This document shows positions 8,237 through 15,866 of a DNA stretch of 64,000 nt, in pieces. The notes below the pieces were generated by a model, which had not been told where the DNA came from, made no database searches, and was given only the letters and a program-made list of their open reading frames with translations. Origin of the DNA: an uncultured Porphyromonadaceae bacterium (GTDB lineage Bacteria; Bacteroidota; Bacteroidia; Bacteroidales; Muribaculaceae); the NCBI GenBank assembly GCA_905198125.1, contig CAJKBH010000017.1, forward strand, positions 5,066 through 69,065. The letters run 5' to 3'. How positions within the stretch are numbered: the first letter of the stretch is position 1; each line of letters begins with the position of its first letter. The position numbers and the translations under genes are program-made.

Positions 8237-8720
8237 GGAACGGTACCGATTGATTTTTGATTACATATTCGACCTGACCGGAAAGTGTTGAGAACACTTC
8301 GGGCGAGGTGGAGATGAAACCGGACTCGAAGCGGTTGCCTCGTGTCAGGTTCTGCGACATGACCACGGAAACGGTCCAACGGTCGTTGCCGACCAGCAGG
8401 ATCTTTGCGTGGCTCGACGCGAGATAGCAGTTTTCAACTGTCTGTTCGATGAAGGACCAAAGGATTAGCGTCTTGTTGGTGGCTTTAAAATCAAGGATTA
8501 TGTCAATATCCTTGATAAGCCCCGACTTCTCGATGAAATAGAGACGACGGAGGAACTCCTCTGAAATCGAGAACGACGCCATTTTTACGGAAGCCGGGCC
8601 GGTCTGATCGAGAATCCATTGCAGAATGTCGGCGACCTGCAGGAGATTCGACATGTAGGCTTGCTGCGGTTTGTCGGCGAGCGGCGAGAGTACCGAGGAA
8701 ATTATTTCCGAGTGCTTCAT
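8202..8720 (-). CDS. PLD-like protein with a single HKD motif
   Basis: 172 aa. A phospholipase D-superfamily HKD signature is visible: SHAKILLVGND with His104, Lys106 and N112/D113, followed by the typical SQNLT (Ser122-Asn124) and Glu132. A beta strand IDIILDFKAT precedes it, as in PLD folds. Only one HKD is present, as in Nuc-type endonucleases that work as dimers. No signal peptide or membrane helix, so a cytoplasmic nucleic-acid role is more likely than lipid cleavage. It sits inside the head/packaging operon and ends 35 bp inside the next gene. Confidence 0.6.
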   Translation of the reverse strand: MKHSEIISSVLSPLADKPQQAYMSNLLQVADILQWILDQTGPASVKMASFSISEEFLRRLYFIEKSGLIKDIDIILDFKATNKTLILWSFIEQTVENCYLASSHAKILLVGNDRWTVSVVMSQNLTRGNRFESGFISTSPEVFSTLSGQVEYVIKNQSVPFHEVFTRTVGKN

Positions 8721-9466
8721 AAGAGGCCGAATTCCGACATTTTAGCTTGAATCTTCGCGGACGGATTGTCAATCTGACTGTATAGATTGCGAATACGCTC
8801 CCTAAGGCCGTCGGCTTCTGCCTCCGCACCGTTAGAGAGTGCTTTGGCATATTTGCCAATTAACAGGTTGATTGTCTTGACGGCATTTTTGGAGGCGGTG
8901 CGGGAATCCACGGCTCGGACGGTGGCGGCAAGCGGAGTGCCTTTTACATAGTGGTCATAGAGATTCCAATTATCGCGGTACTGCAGATCCAGATTGATGA
9001 TATCCTTGGCAAGAGGATAGCGATCCGAGTCCGGGCATGTGGAGTTCGTGGAATTGATCATGCGCAATTTGGTGTGCGCGTCGCGCATGCGGCGCATGAT
9101 GTCGGCGTTGTCGACATAGAGCTGCTGCACCTCAGGGGGCAACTGGTCATGGTCCGCACGTTTGCCGCGCTGAAACTCGGATCGTTCTGACTTGGAGAGT
9201 CCGCGATTTTTGGCGATAGCGTCCACCTGGGTCATCATCTGCGCCACTTCTTCATGAGTGGTATCGATTAGGCGCTGCTTGAGTATTTTTTGCAACTGAT
9301 ACTCAAGAGTTGCGGCATGGCGGCCAGGATTGCGCAAAATGTTGTTGTAGAGGACGCGATTGCGGTTTATGCGCAACAGCAGCTCGGCACCGACTCTGAT
9401 ATCACGCTTCTCCGGCGCGGTGTCGAGCCATTCCTTTATTTTGGGGGTAAGTTCAAGATTGATCAT
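8717..9466 (-). CDS. Helical phage protein, unknown
   Basis: 249 aa from ATG 9466, chosen because it forms an ATGA overlap with the PRTase stop; an in-frame ATG at 9487 would overlap more. The protein is almost all helical and charged with no recognisable motif or membrane segment. It is coupled on both sides (ATGA overlap with the PLD-like gene downstream). A scaffold, packaging accessory or internal virion role is possible but unproven. Confidence 0.6.
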   Translation of the reverse strand: MINLELTPKIKEWLDTAPEKRDIRVGAELLLRINRNRVLYNNILRNPGRHAATLEYQLQKILKQRLIDTTHEEVAQMMTQVDAIAKNRGLSKSERSEFQRGKRADHDQLPPEVQQLYVDNADIMRRMRDAHTKLRMINSTNSTCPDSDRYPLAKDIINLDLQYRDNWNLYDHYVKGTPLAATVRAVDSRTASKNAVKTINLLIGKYAKALSNGAEAEADGLRERIRNLYSQIDNPSAKIQAKMSEFGLL

Positions 9467-10134
9467 AATTTGTTGTTGATTCCGCAAACGAACAATAAAT
9501 TTTTACCGAGAGGAAGGAGGAGCTCCTTCATCGCCTTAAGAGTGGAGCCTGTAGTGACGAAATCGTCGAACACTATTACGTTAGGCTCCTCAGGCAAGCG
9601 GTTGAGGGTAAATACAGCGTTGATGCGCTGTCTGGAGTGGCAGAACGCGACATCCTCGTAGAACGGGATTCCGAGCCTCGCCGCGATATCCATGCTTATG
9701 AGCGTGGCGAAGTTCCGGACCGTGTGGCGGCGCTTCGGGGACGTGCAGACGCACCAATGGCCGGAGGCGAAAGAATTGCCGAGGATCTGACTTATAAAGT
9801 CCGACACGGCTTCCGCGAAATGCGGTACTTCGGCCGGGTCGGACTTTATTTCTGTCAGCGTACGCCCCATGAGGGATTTTTGCCAAATGGATAGGAACCA
9901 GACGCCGGCGCGGTGAGTAATCCTCGGACGGTAGTCGAAGTTGCACCGGGCTTCCGTTGACTTATCCCACGACTTGCGCTGCTCGACGGCGAAGATGTCG
10001 CGCACCGGCGAAATCTTACCGAGAGCCGGATCGATGTCCAAGGGACGCACATCGGTCAGGATGGCATCAAGGGCATCGGTCAGGCTCCCGGAAGAATCAG
10101 GCACCGGCACCGGCGTCTTCGTTGATTGTTCCAT
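9463..10134 (-). CDS. Phosphoribosyltransferase-fold protein (ComF-like)
   Basis: 223 aa from ATG 10134 (MEQSTKT); an upstream ATG at 10158 would lengthen the overlap with the previous gene. The type I PRTase PRPP loop is clear at residues 187-199: VIVFDDFVTTGST, with hydrophobic residues, two acidic residues and TTGST. The upstream region contains Cys-rich and basic patches (CVCTSPKRRHTVRNF at 128-142). The fold resembles ComF/amidophosphoribosyl-type PRTases that bind PRPP. It lies between the capsid gene pair and terminase genes, an odd place for nucleotide metabolism. The substrate is unknown. Confidence 0.75.
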   Translation of the reverse strand: MEQSTKTPVPVPDSSGSLTDALDAILTDVRPLDIDPALGKISPVRDIFAVEQRKSWDKSTEARCNFDYRPRITHRAGVWFLSIWQKSLMGRTLTEIKSDPAEVPHFAEAVSDFISQILGNSFASGHWCVCTSPKRRHTVRNFATLISMDIAARLGIPFYEDVAFCHSRQRINAVFTLNRLPEEPNVIVFDDFVTTGSTLKAMKELLLPLGKNLLFVCGINNKL

Positions 10135-10669
10135 CGTCGGTGGGGATCTCTCCCTCATAGAACGGCATGGAAATCTCGTCGGAGGCGGTGATGGTCAATG
10201 TAGTGGCCGTAGTGCCGGTGGCGCCCTGGCCCAGAGCTTGAGCGGGAGCGATGCGGGCGCCGTAGTCCTCGCCGCCGAATACACGGTAGCGGCCATACAT
10301 ATCCTCGACGATTACGACACACTCGGTGGAGAGGAACGGCGTGATGGCTGCCGTGGCCTCAGGGCCTACGTCGGGATGCACCAGTGTCGCCTGGTTGTTG
10401 AAAGTCTGTGACGGGAATTCGCCCTGAGGGTCGGATTTCACCTCGGCCTTATCCGACAGATGGTCGATGACAAGGAACTTCTTTCCTTCTACAAGAATGA
10501 AATTACCCTTGTAAATGGAAGAAATAGCCCTCCCGAGTTCGTCACGTTCGATGGTGGGGAACTTGGCGACGTCGGATTTTGCAACTATGTAAGCACGGCG
10601 TCGCACTCCGGGCTTAACAGGCTTGCCCTCGCAGAAGGGCATGCCTTTGAGAATTGATGTACACTTCAT
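10097..10669 (-). CDS. Putative virion protein next to capsid
   Basis: 190 aa, beta-rich. It starts MKCTSILKGMPFCEGKPVKP and lies 17 bp after the major capsid gene. Its C-terminus is acidic and glycine-rich. The position just downstream of capsid is that of a head decoration or stabilising protein in many HK97-like phages. No specific family recognised. It overlaps the PRTase start by 38 bp. Confidence 0.5.
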   Translation of the reverse strand: MKCTSILKGMPFCEGKPVKPGVRRRAYIVAKSDVAKFPTIERDELGRAISSIYKGNFILVEGKKFLVIDHLSDKAEVKSDPQGEFPSQTFNNQATLVHPDVGPEATAAITPFLSTECVVIVEDMYGRYRVFGGEDYGARIAPAQALGQGATGTTATTLTITASDEISMPFYEGEIPTDDGTINEDAGAGA

Positions 10670-10686
10670 GATGAGGAGAGATTAGA

Positions 10687-11658
10687 TTAGTCGGCGAGGT
10701 CGATGATGCAGAGACGGCGCTTGTCGATGGTGCGGAACTGCGTGCCGAGCCACATGTTTGCGGCGAAGGATAGCGTGTAGTGGTCCTTGCGCATGATGTC
10801 GACGGCCATTTCATCCGACTTGTTGTAGGTAGCCCACCACATGTTGTCCTTTTGCGTGAGGATCATGCGCTTCTGACCGGCCATCTCGGGGAGACCCAGG
10901 ATGGTGACCTTGTTGTGCGATCCCTCGACGTAGGGCTGGTTGTACGCGGTGTTGTAGTTAAGACCGGTGTGAGTGGCCTGATAGGACTCGTTGTACATGT
11001 CGACGAGCTCCGGATCACACAGCAATAGGTTGTTCTCGCGGCGCATGAAGGGATTGAGCTTGAAGATGATCTCCTCCTTCAGCAAGTCACACGCGTTCTG
11101 GAAGGTGAAGGCATCCTGCAGCTTGATGTAGTTGCCCTCCTCCTTAGAGATGGCACCGGCAGTGATTTCCTTGCCGGCGATGGTGAGCAGACCGTCGCAG
11201 AGGTCTTCGGTGGTGTCGCCGTCGTCTTTGCGGACGCCTGTGAGCACCGCCTGGGCGATGTGCTGACCGCGGGCCTTGGCAATATGGAACAGTACAAGGG
11301 CGGTGGTGGACGCACCCTTGATAGCCTCGCCGACAATCGGGTCGTCGTAGCCCATCGTCAGATGGGCGTAGTCGACCGGAGCAAACTCGTCGACCGCGTT
11401 GCCAAGGTAATCCTTGATGACGCGATACGTGATGCTTACATCGGACGAGCCTTTGCGGTCCTTTTTAAAGGGGGCAAACTGCGAGTCGGCCCCAATCTCA
11501 CCGAGCTGCATTTCACCGCGCAGCCCTGTTATTCCATGCATGTAGCCGAGCACATCCTTGGCGGCGCGAATTGGGAGATCCTGCAGGGTGGGGTTCCACT
11601 TCACAGCAGTTTTCTGGTAGTCCGCCAGGGTGGCGTTGTCAATAAGAATCTTAGACAT
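10687..11658 (-). CDS. Major capsid protein
   Basis: 323 aa, mixed alpha/beta without motifs of enzymes. It lies directly downstream of the ClpP-type protease/scaffold gene (23 bp) and upstream of the putative decoration protein, the standard position of the HK97-fold capsid protein. The C-terminal segment (NMWWATYNKSDEMAVDIM, then HYTLSFAANMWLGTQFRTID) resembles the domain that ends many Bacteroidetes phage capsid proteins. The identification is by context plus this look, and is fairly secure. Confidence 0.8.
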   Translation of the reverse strand: MSKILIDNATLADYQKTAVKWNPTLQDLPIRAAKDVLGYMHGITGLRGEMQLGEIGADSQFAPFKKDRKGSSDVSITYRVIKDYLGNAVDEFAPVDYAHLTMGYDDPIVGEAIKGASTTALVLFHIAKARGQHIAQAVLTGVRKDDGDTTEDLCDGLLTIAGKEITAGAISKEEGNYIKLQDAFTFQNACDLLKEEIIFKLNPFMRRENNLLLCDPELVDMYNESYQATHTGLNYNTAYNQPYVEGSHNKVTILGLPEMAGQKRMILTQKDNMWWATYNKSDEMAVDIMRKDHYTLSFAANMWLGTQFRTIDKRRLCIIDLAD

Positions 11659-11681
11659 TGGAGAGAGTAAAAAATTAGAGA

Positions 11682-12731
11682 TTAGCAGAATTTTTCGAGG
11701 AAAGCCTTAGAGGCTGCAATTCCTTCGGCCTCGGAAACAGGGGCATAAGGATCGGGCTCCTTTTTCTTGGACTCTACGACTGCCGATGTGGGGGCGGCTG
11801 GTTCCTTACGGAGTTCGGAGATTGTCTGGTCACGCTCGGCAAGCTGCTGCTTGAGCTGAGCGATTTCCGCGTCCTTGTCGGATTGGGCGGGCGCCTGGGC
11901 CGGGGTGGTGGGCTGCTGAACAGTCTGCTGTTCGGGCTGAGCGGGAGCGGCAGACTGCGGCTCCTGCGTCTGGGTGGGTTCTGTATTCATGGACTGAAAA
12001 AATTCGGTATCGGAATCAGACACCGGCTCCTCGGGTGCGGAGTCTGATTCCGAATCCTGGTGATTTAATGATCTGAGAAATTCGAGAAAACGGTTGAACA
12101 TCGAGCCTTTCTTCCCCTTGAAGCCGGGAGGGAGCGGCATGCCGGCCGATGACATGGCGGCTGCAGTCGACTCGGTCAGGGGTTCCTTGTCTTCCTCATC
12201 GTCGGTAATCTCGTCGACAAATCCCCAATCGAGAGCCTCACGGGCGGTAAGCCACGTGTCCTTGCTCATGAGCTGCAGAAGTTCCTCCTTGGACTTCTTG
12301 CAGCGACGGGCATAGAGCCCGGCGACAACCGTGTCGAGTGTCTGCTGATCCTCCTTCTGCTTTTCCAACTGCTTGATGTGCTCGTCAAGTTGGTCGGCGT
12401 TCATGTAATCCCACGCGAATACGATGCTTGAACAGCGGTGAACGAGAAAGGCGGCGTCTGCGTCAATGGTGATTTTCTTGGCACCCATCGCAGCGATGGT
12501 AGCCGCTGATGCAGACTCTCCGATGAAGTGTACGTGAACGTTACCGTGAATCTTGAAAAGCGAGGATATGGTGAGACCCTCGTGCGTATACCCGCCGAGG
12601 GAATTGATCAGAACGTGGACTTCGGTATCCTTATACTTGTCAAGGATCCAGTTGACCATGTCCGAGGTGAAGTTTCCCAGATATCGGGAACCGACTTCAC
12701 CCTTGAGAAAAATATGAAAATTCTTGGGCAT
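11682..12731 (-). CDS. ClpP-like prohead protease with C-terminal scaffold
   Basis: 349 aa. Residues 1-180 form a ClpP/S49-type serine protease: INSLGGYTHEGL at 42-53, active-site Ser75 in GESASAATIAAMGA and His98 in FLVHRCSS. The remaining ~165 residues are low-complexity Pro/Gln/Ala and then a coiled coil (DAEIAQLKQQLAERDQTISE), as in scaffolds fused to prohead proteases. It cleaves scaffold and capsid N-termini during head maturation. It is followed by major capsid 23 bp later. Confidence 0.88.
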   Translation of the reverse strand: MPKNFHIFLKGEVGSRYLGNFTSDMVNWILDKYKDTEVHVLINSLGGYTHEGLTISSLFKIHGNVHVHFIGESASAATIAAMGAKKITIDADAAFLVHRCSSIVFAWDYMNADQLDEHIKQLEKQKEDQQTLDTVVAGLYARRCKKSKEELLQLMSKDTWLTAREALDWGFVDEITDDEEDKEPLTESTAAAMSSAGMPLPPGFKGKKGSMFNRFLEFLRSLNHQDSESDSAPEEPVSDSDTEFFQSMNTEPTQTQEPQSAAPAQPEQQTVQQPTTPAQAPAQSDKDAEIAQLKQQLAERDQTISELRKEPAAPTSAVVESKKKEPDPYAPVSEAEGIAASKAFLEKFC

Positions 12732-12787
12732 AGTTCGGTAAAGAATTATGCCACAAAAATAAGATACTCAAGAGGGGGTAAAAAAGA

Positions 12788-13201
12788 CTATAAAATGCAG
12801 GGGAGGACTGATTTCAGGGCTACATGTGTAATTTTATATGTCCGGACGGCAGCATCACCGGCTGGGGAACCGGTGGATTCCGTGTATTCGACCTGCGGAT
12901 ATTTCGGTTCTCTTGATCCGATAAGAAATTGTCGGCCGGAAGCTACCGTGACGATGAATGCGATGCGGCGCCCTTCGGGGATTATGTCAGATGTTTTGAA
13001 TTCCAATGTTGCCTTCTCCTGACGGCATCCGGATGACAATGTCCCTGACCATTGACATTTCGGGATGTCATAAAAATTGATTTCCACGGCAGGTACGGCG
13101 AGATCGATTGTCGCGCCGGTAATCGACTGCTGCATGACGTGTGGCTGCAAATTTTCGCAGTCCGTATAACAGATGGAAATGATGCCGGGGAGTGTGTTCA
13201 T
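12788..13201 (-). CDS. Small virion-cluster protein, unknown
   Basis: 137 aa, beta-rich, starting MNTLPGIISICYTDCENL, with no catalytic motif or membrane segment. It is the second gene of the late operon, before the protease. A minor structural role is likely from position only. Confidence 0.5.
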   Translation of the reverse strand: MNTLPGIISICYTDCENLQPHVMQQSITGATIDLAVPAVEINFYDIPKCQWSGTLSSGCRQEKATLEFKTSDIIPEGRRIAFIVTVASGRQFLIGSREPKYPQVEYTESTGSPAGDAAVRTYKITHVALKSVLPCIL

Positions 13202-13221
13202 AAGTCAGGGGTTTGGGGTGG

Positions 13222-13263
13222 TGGGCGTTTTGGTGCAGTTTGGTACCATTTGGGCGTTTTGGT
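13222..13263. repeat. Two 13-bp direct repeats upstream of 12788-13201
   Basis: TGGGCGTTTTGGT occurs at 13222-13234 and 13251-13263, in a stretch (13205-13290) whose plus strand is almost all G and T. It lies between the first two genes of the late operon. Confidence 0.6.
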
Positions 13264-13299
13264 CTGTGTGGTAATTTGGAGGTTTGTAGTCAACGGGAA

Positions 13300-13770
13300 T
13301 TAACATACGTTAACATTGGCCTTTGACGACTTGTCGCGCAGCCGTTTGAACATCTGGCGGATCGTCTCCCAGTTTTTCTCGGTCGGCTCGATGCCGTGCT
13401 TGGCCATGAAAGCGTAAATTATATCCGTGATGACAACGTCACGGATATAGAAGCATGAAAGCTCGCGGTCGACAAGTGTTTTGAAATTTCGTTTGATGGC
13501 CGACACCAGAGCCTTTTCGCCTTCGGGGATCAGGAAATTGTGCGAATCCGGGTTCATGCCTTTAAAGGTGGGCACCTCGATTGGAAGTAAACCCATGACG
13601 TCACCTTCGACGTAATCGGCGGGGCGTCGGCGTAGAAACCGCGAGAGTATTGAGTGGCAGTTTGAGCCACGCTCGAATTCAACACGTTTAAGGCCTTGGT
13701 TCCAGAAATCGTGACGGAGCCACTGATCGAGATAGTCCGGCACTTTGATGTAGATGTTGTACTGCGACAT
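13300..13770 (-). CDS. First gene of the late operon, unknown
   Basis: 156 aa from ATG 13770 (MSQYNIYIKVPDYLDQWL). A longer frame from 13818 is rejected because it would begin upstream of the -7 box at 13796-13803. The protein is basic, with many Arg residues, and may bind DNA; no known HTH was recognised. As the first gene after the large control region it could be a late regulator or packaging factor. Unknown family. Confidence 0.6.
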   Translation of the reverse strand: MSQYNIYIKVPDYLDQWLRHDFWNQGLKRVEFERGSNCHSILSRFLRRRPADYVEGDVMGLLPIEVPTFKGMNPDSHNFLIPEGEKALVSAIKRNFKTLVDRELSCFYIRDVVITDIIYAFMAKHGIEPTEKNWETIRQMFKRLRDKSSKANVNVC

Positions 13771-13795
13771 AAAAAGCACGTTCTGAATTATGTTG

Positions 13796-13828
13796 CAAAT
13801 ATAGCACAAAATAACCAAAAGTGTGCAA
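13796..13828 (-). promoter_or_regulatory. Late operon promoter
   Basis: On the minus strand TTG (13828-13826), 22 bp, then TATATTTG (13803-13796), a good fit to the Bacteroidetes TTG / TAnnTTTG promoter. It would start RNA about 20 nt before the first late gene. Confidence 0.6.
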
Positions 13829-13909
13829 TAAATATTAACAAAACGAGAAATTATATTAACAATTACAGAAAATTCTTCGGACTAACCCCACATTTTTTTG
13901 AATGCTGGC

Positions 13910-14100
13910 GTACTGATGGCACATAATCCGCAATTATTCAGAGCATTATATCAGTACAAACGGCTTTGAAAAATTGTACTGTAATTGTACTTTCCGCAAT
14001 AAAGTTTGTACTACTGTGCTGCCGTACTTGAAAGTACTGTTTTTGTACTTTTGTAAATTATTGATTTACAAATGTTAACCACCTTTTAGTACAATAGTAC
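13910..14100. promoter_or_regulatory. Phased array of ten GTAC motifs
   Basis: GTAC occurs at 13910, 13954, 13976, 13987, 14008, 14024, 14034, 14045, 14089 and 14097, usually inside TTGTACT or AGTACT. The spacings are 44, 22, 11, 21, 16, 10, 11, 44 and 8 bp. Most are multiples of one helical turn, as expected for a protein array on one face of the DNA just upstream of the late promoter. Confidence 0.6.
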
Positions 14101-14148
14101 TCTATTTTTACACTTATCGCCCACAAGAAAAATAAATAATTATAGAAT

Positions 14149-14164
14149 TGTTCCACGTGGAACA
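14149..14164. promoter_or_regulatory. parS-type palindrome
   Basis: TGTTCCACGTGGAACA is a perfect 16-bp palindrome matching the widely conserved ParB site tGTTnCACGTGnAACa. Overlapping short frames that read MFHVEH on both strands are by-products of this site and not genes. No parA or parB is visible in the window. Confidence 0.75.
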
Positions 14165-14222
14165 TAAATATTTGAAAAACAACAACATACCCGATAACAG
14201 AGGGCGAAAACAGGCGAATGTC

Positions 14223-14320
14223 CCCCGCGCCCCCCTGCCGATGGTCGTATTCGGATTGTACTCCGGTGCAGGAGTGCGAAAGCACCCAACCTTCCGAAAC
14301 CATTGCATAGGGGCGCGGGG
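14223..14320. other. Foldable stem-loop block between parS and DnaA box
   Basis: An 11-bp GC stem, CCCCGCGCCCC (14223-14233) with GGGGCGCGGGG (14310-14320), encloses ATGGT/ACCAT (14241-14245/14299-14303), CCTGC/GCAGG (14234-14238/14268-14272) and a GTGC-GAAA-GCAC hairpin (14274-14285). It may be a structured RNA or an origin-type DNA structure. Confidence 0.5.
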
Positions 14321-14332
14321 AGCGGTGCAAGG

Positions 14333-14353
14333 TTATCGACAAAGTGTGAATAA
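14333..14353. promoter_or_regulatory. DnaA boxes
   Basis: TGTGAATAA at 14345-14353 is TTATTCACA on the minus strand, an exact TTATnCACA box. TTATCGACA at 14333-14341 is one base off. They lie in an AT-rich stretch next to the stem-loop block. Confidence 0.5.
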
Positions 14354-14369
14354 CTTGTTCATAAATAGT

Positions 14370-14400
14370 TTGCTATATCGATTGACAAACGCTAACTTTG
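14370..14400 (+). promoter_or_regulatory. Rightward promoter candidate
   Basis: TTG (14370-14372), 20 bp, then TAACTTTG (14393-14400). A transcript would start near 14406 and meet the hairpin at 14516-14550 without covering a gene, so it could make a ~150-nt RNA. A run GTACGTGTACGTACGT lies at 14421-14436. Confidence 0.45.
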
Positions 14401-14512
14401 CAGTTATAATGGTCGCTTATGTACGTGTACGTACGTGAGAAAAACATTATATATAGGTTTTGTGATATCAGGTTAGTTTCAAGGTATACATTACCACAAG
14501 AAGTTCACATAA

Positions 14513-14550
14513 AATAAGAGCCGTCGCTGCGTGATGCAGTGGCGGCTCTT
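14513..14550 (-). terminator. Terminator of the 14605-15654 operon
   Basis: A 15-bp stem (AAGAGCCGTCGCTGC with GCAGTGGCGGCTCTT, containing G-U pairs) and a 5-nt loop, followed on the minus strand by ATTTTAT. It could also stop the rightward transcript from 14406. Confidence 0.75.
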
Positions 14551-14604
14551 GATTAAATACCTCAGACGATGTTAAGAATACCTCATACGGCTCTTGAAAT
14601 TACC

Positions 14605-14922
14605 TCAGTCGGCACGTGGCCCACGTTGACGCATCATCCATCCGAAGGATCCGGAATTGTTGCGTCCCGGGCGATACCCTTCACGGATCAGTACGTGGTT
14701 TACCGCGTCCGGGTCGAGGTCCGCCATGTCGGCCAGCTCGTTTATTATGTCGGCGGTGGTGATGATGACTACTCCCGGGCCGAATGTGTCGGCCGGAGCA
14801 TAACGTTTGATGTATTCCTCTACGATGATTGTGTTCGTATTCTGGCCGGGAGAATCCTCGTCTTTGCGGACCTCCGGCAGAATGCCGAGGGCTTTCTTGA
14901 TCTTGTGACTTGACATACTCAT
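14605..14922 (-). CDS. Small early phage protein with strong SD
   Basis: 105 aa, hydrophilic, starting MSMSSHKIKKALGILPEV. The central part (ADIINELADMADLDPDAVNH) is HTH-like in pattern, so DNA binding is possible. The start at 14922 is fixed by GGAAGGAGGTGA, with GGAGG exactly 6 nt before the ATG. It is the last gene of a four-gene operon before the terminator. The family is unknown. Confidence 0.65.
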   Translation of the reverse strand: MSMSSHKIKKALGILPEVRKDEDSPGQNTNTIIVEEYIKRYAPADTFGPGVVIITTADIINELADMADLDPDAVNHVLIREGYRPGRNNSGSFGWMMRQRGPRAD

Positions 14923-14936
14923 TTGTCACCTCCTTC

Positions 14937-15173
14937 CTATTGCTGTTCGGCCACATCCTGATGACCGATGCCGTTCATCCGGATATAAGTTCCGAGTATG
15001 TTGTGGAGAGATACCAGGTCGGCGGCGTCCTCGAAGCGGATACGTCCGAGTGCTGAGATCTCGTCTGCCGTGTCTATGATGGCCGCGATCTCGTACTGCT
15101 CGCATTCCGGCATTCCGGCGGCGTTAAAGCTCATTACCTTGGCGATGGTAATGTCGGGGATATTGCGGCTCAT
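14937..15173 (-). CDS. Small early phage protein with strong SD
   Basis: 78 aa, mildly acidic, beginning MSRNIPDITIAKVMSFNAAG, mainly helical in its second half. GAAAGGAGGTGA precedes the ATG with 6-nt spacing; this SD lies inside the last codons (Glu-Lys-Gly-Gly-Asp-Gln) of the upstream gene and the two genes overlap as ATGA. Unknown function. Confidence 0.65.
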   Translation of the reverse strand: MSRNIPDITIAKVMSFNAAGMPECEQYEIAAIIDTADEISALGRIRFEDAADLVSLHNILGTYIRMNGIGHQDVAEQQ

Positions 15174-15400
15174 TGGTCACCTCCTTTCTCGACCGGATGA
15201 ACGATGTAGTCGAATACCGTGGTAACGCATACCGGGCCGATTTTGCCACGCTCTACGAGGTAATTTGCGAGATCATAGGTGGTGAGTCCGGATTTAAGTA
15301 CACGGTCAACAAAATATGCAACATTGCCGTTCGTGCGCTCCCAGTTCTGCTCTATGTCGCGGATTACGCAGTTGAGCAGATCTTCAGTGAATCCCATCAT
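15170..15400 (-). CDS. Small early phage protein with strong SD
   Basis: 76 aa, starting MMGFTEDLLNCVIRDIEQNW. The start is fixed by GGAAGGAGGTGA 6 nt before the first ATG; the SD is embedded in the 3' codons of the membrane protein gene upstream, with ATGA overlap. Helical, no known family. Confidence 0.65.
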   Translation of the reverse strand: MMGFTEDLLNCVIRDIEQNWERTNGNVAYFVDRVLKSGLTTYDLANYLVERGKIGPVCVTTVFDYIVHPVEKGGDQ

Positions 15401-15654
15401 GCGTCACCTCCTTCCTGGTATTCGGTGGCGATGTAGACGAATCCGAGGGCGACGAGGGCCGCCGAGTAGGTGAGGGGATTGGAGGCCAGAGCGACACCGG
15501 CGACCGAGAGGGCGGCGCTGATGGTGGCGAAGGTTACAGACTTGCGGCGTGCGAGTGAGATAGCACAGGCGCACATTTTCCGTACATCTATAGCACGGAG
15601 GGCGCGAGAAGCGCGGACTGCGGGCGCATGGCTCAAAGATAATGCTTGATTCAT
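15397..15654 (-). CDS. Small membrane protein, first gene of SD-linked operon
   Basis: 85 aa from ATG 15654 (MNQALSLSHAPAVRAS), picked because a longer frame to 15798 would run through the interlocked repeats at 15662-15777. Two hydrophobic segments lie in the C-terminal half (SVTFATISAALSVAGVALA and YSAALVALGFVYIA). An AGGA lies just before the ATG and a 20-bp repeat arm begins 8 bp upstream, so its translation may be controlled by leader folding. Unknown function. Confidence 0.55.
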   Translation of the reverse strand: MNQALSLSHAPAVRASRALRAIDVRKMCACAISLARRKSVTFATISAALSVAGVALASNPLTYSAALVALGFVYIATEYQEGGDA

Positions 15655-15661
15655 GATTCCT

Positions 15662-15777
15662 GGCATTATGAGTTTGTTAGCTATTGGCAGGCTTATAAAA
15701 ACGGCTGCCATTCCGTTGCTAACAAACTCATAATGCCTGTTCCCGTAGGAAGGATATAAAGTTTCGGAATGGCAGCC
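15662..15777. repeat. Interlocked inverted repeats in an operon leader
   Basis: Pair A: GGCATTATGAGTTTGTTAGC at 15662-15681 with its perfect complement at 15718-15737 (20 bp, 36-bp gap). Pair B: GGCTGCCATTCCG at 15703-15715 with its complement at 15765-15777 (13 bp). The arms alternate (A, B, A', B'), so the two hairpins exclude each other or form a pseudoknot. On the minus strand the leader runs B', A', B, A, then the start codon at 15654. Confidence 0.8.
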
Positions 15778-15866
15778 TATGACGGTTGCGTATGTCATCC
15801 GGGCATAAAAAAAGCCCGAAAGTATGTCGAGCGTCTAAACCTCCGCTCACGGTAACAGACAAACTG

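Noticed and set aside
14148..14438. 96-aa frame starting MFHVEH on the plus strand (and MFHVEQ on the minus strand)
   Set aside because: Both frames start within the parS-type palindrome, whose sequence happens to encode MFHVE on either strand. Codon pattern and content look non-coding.
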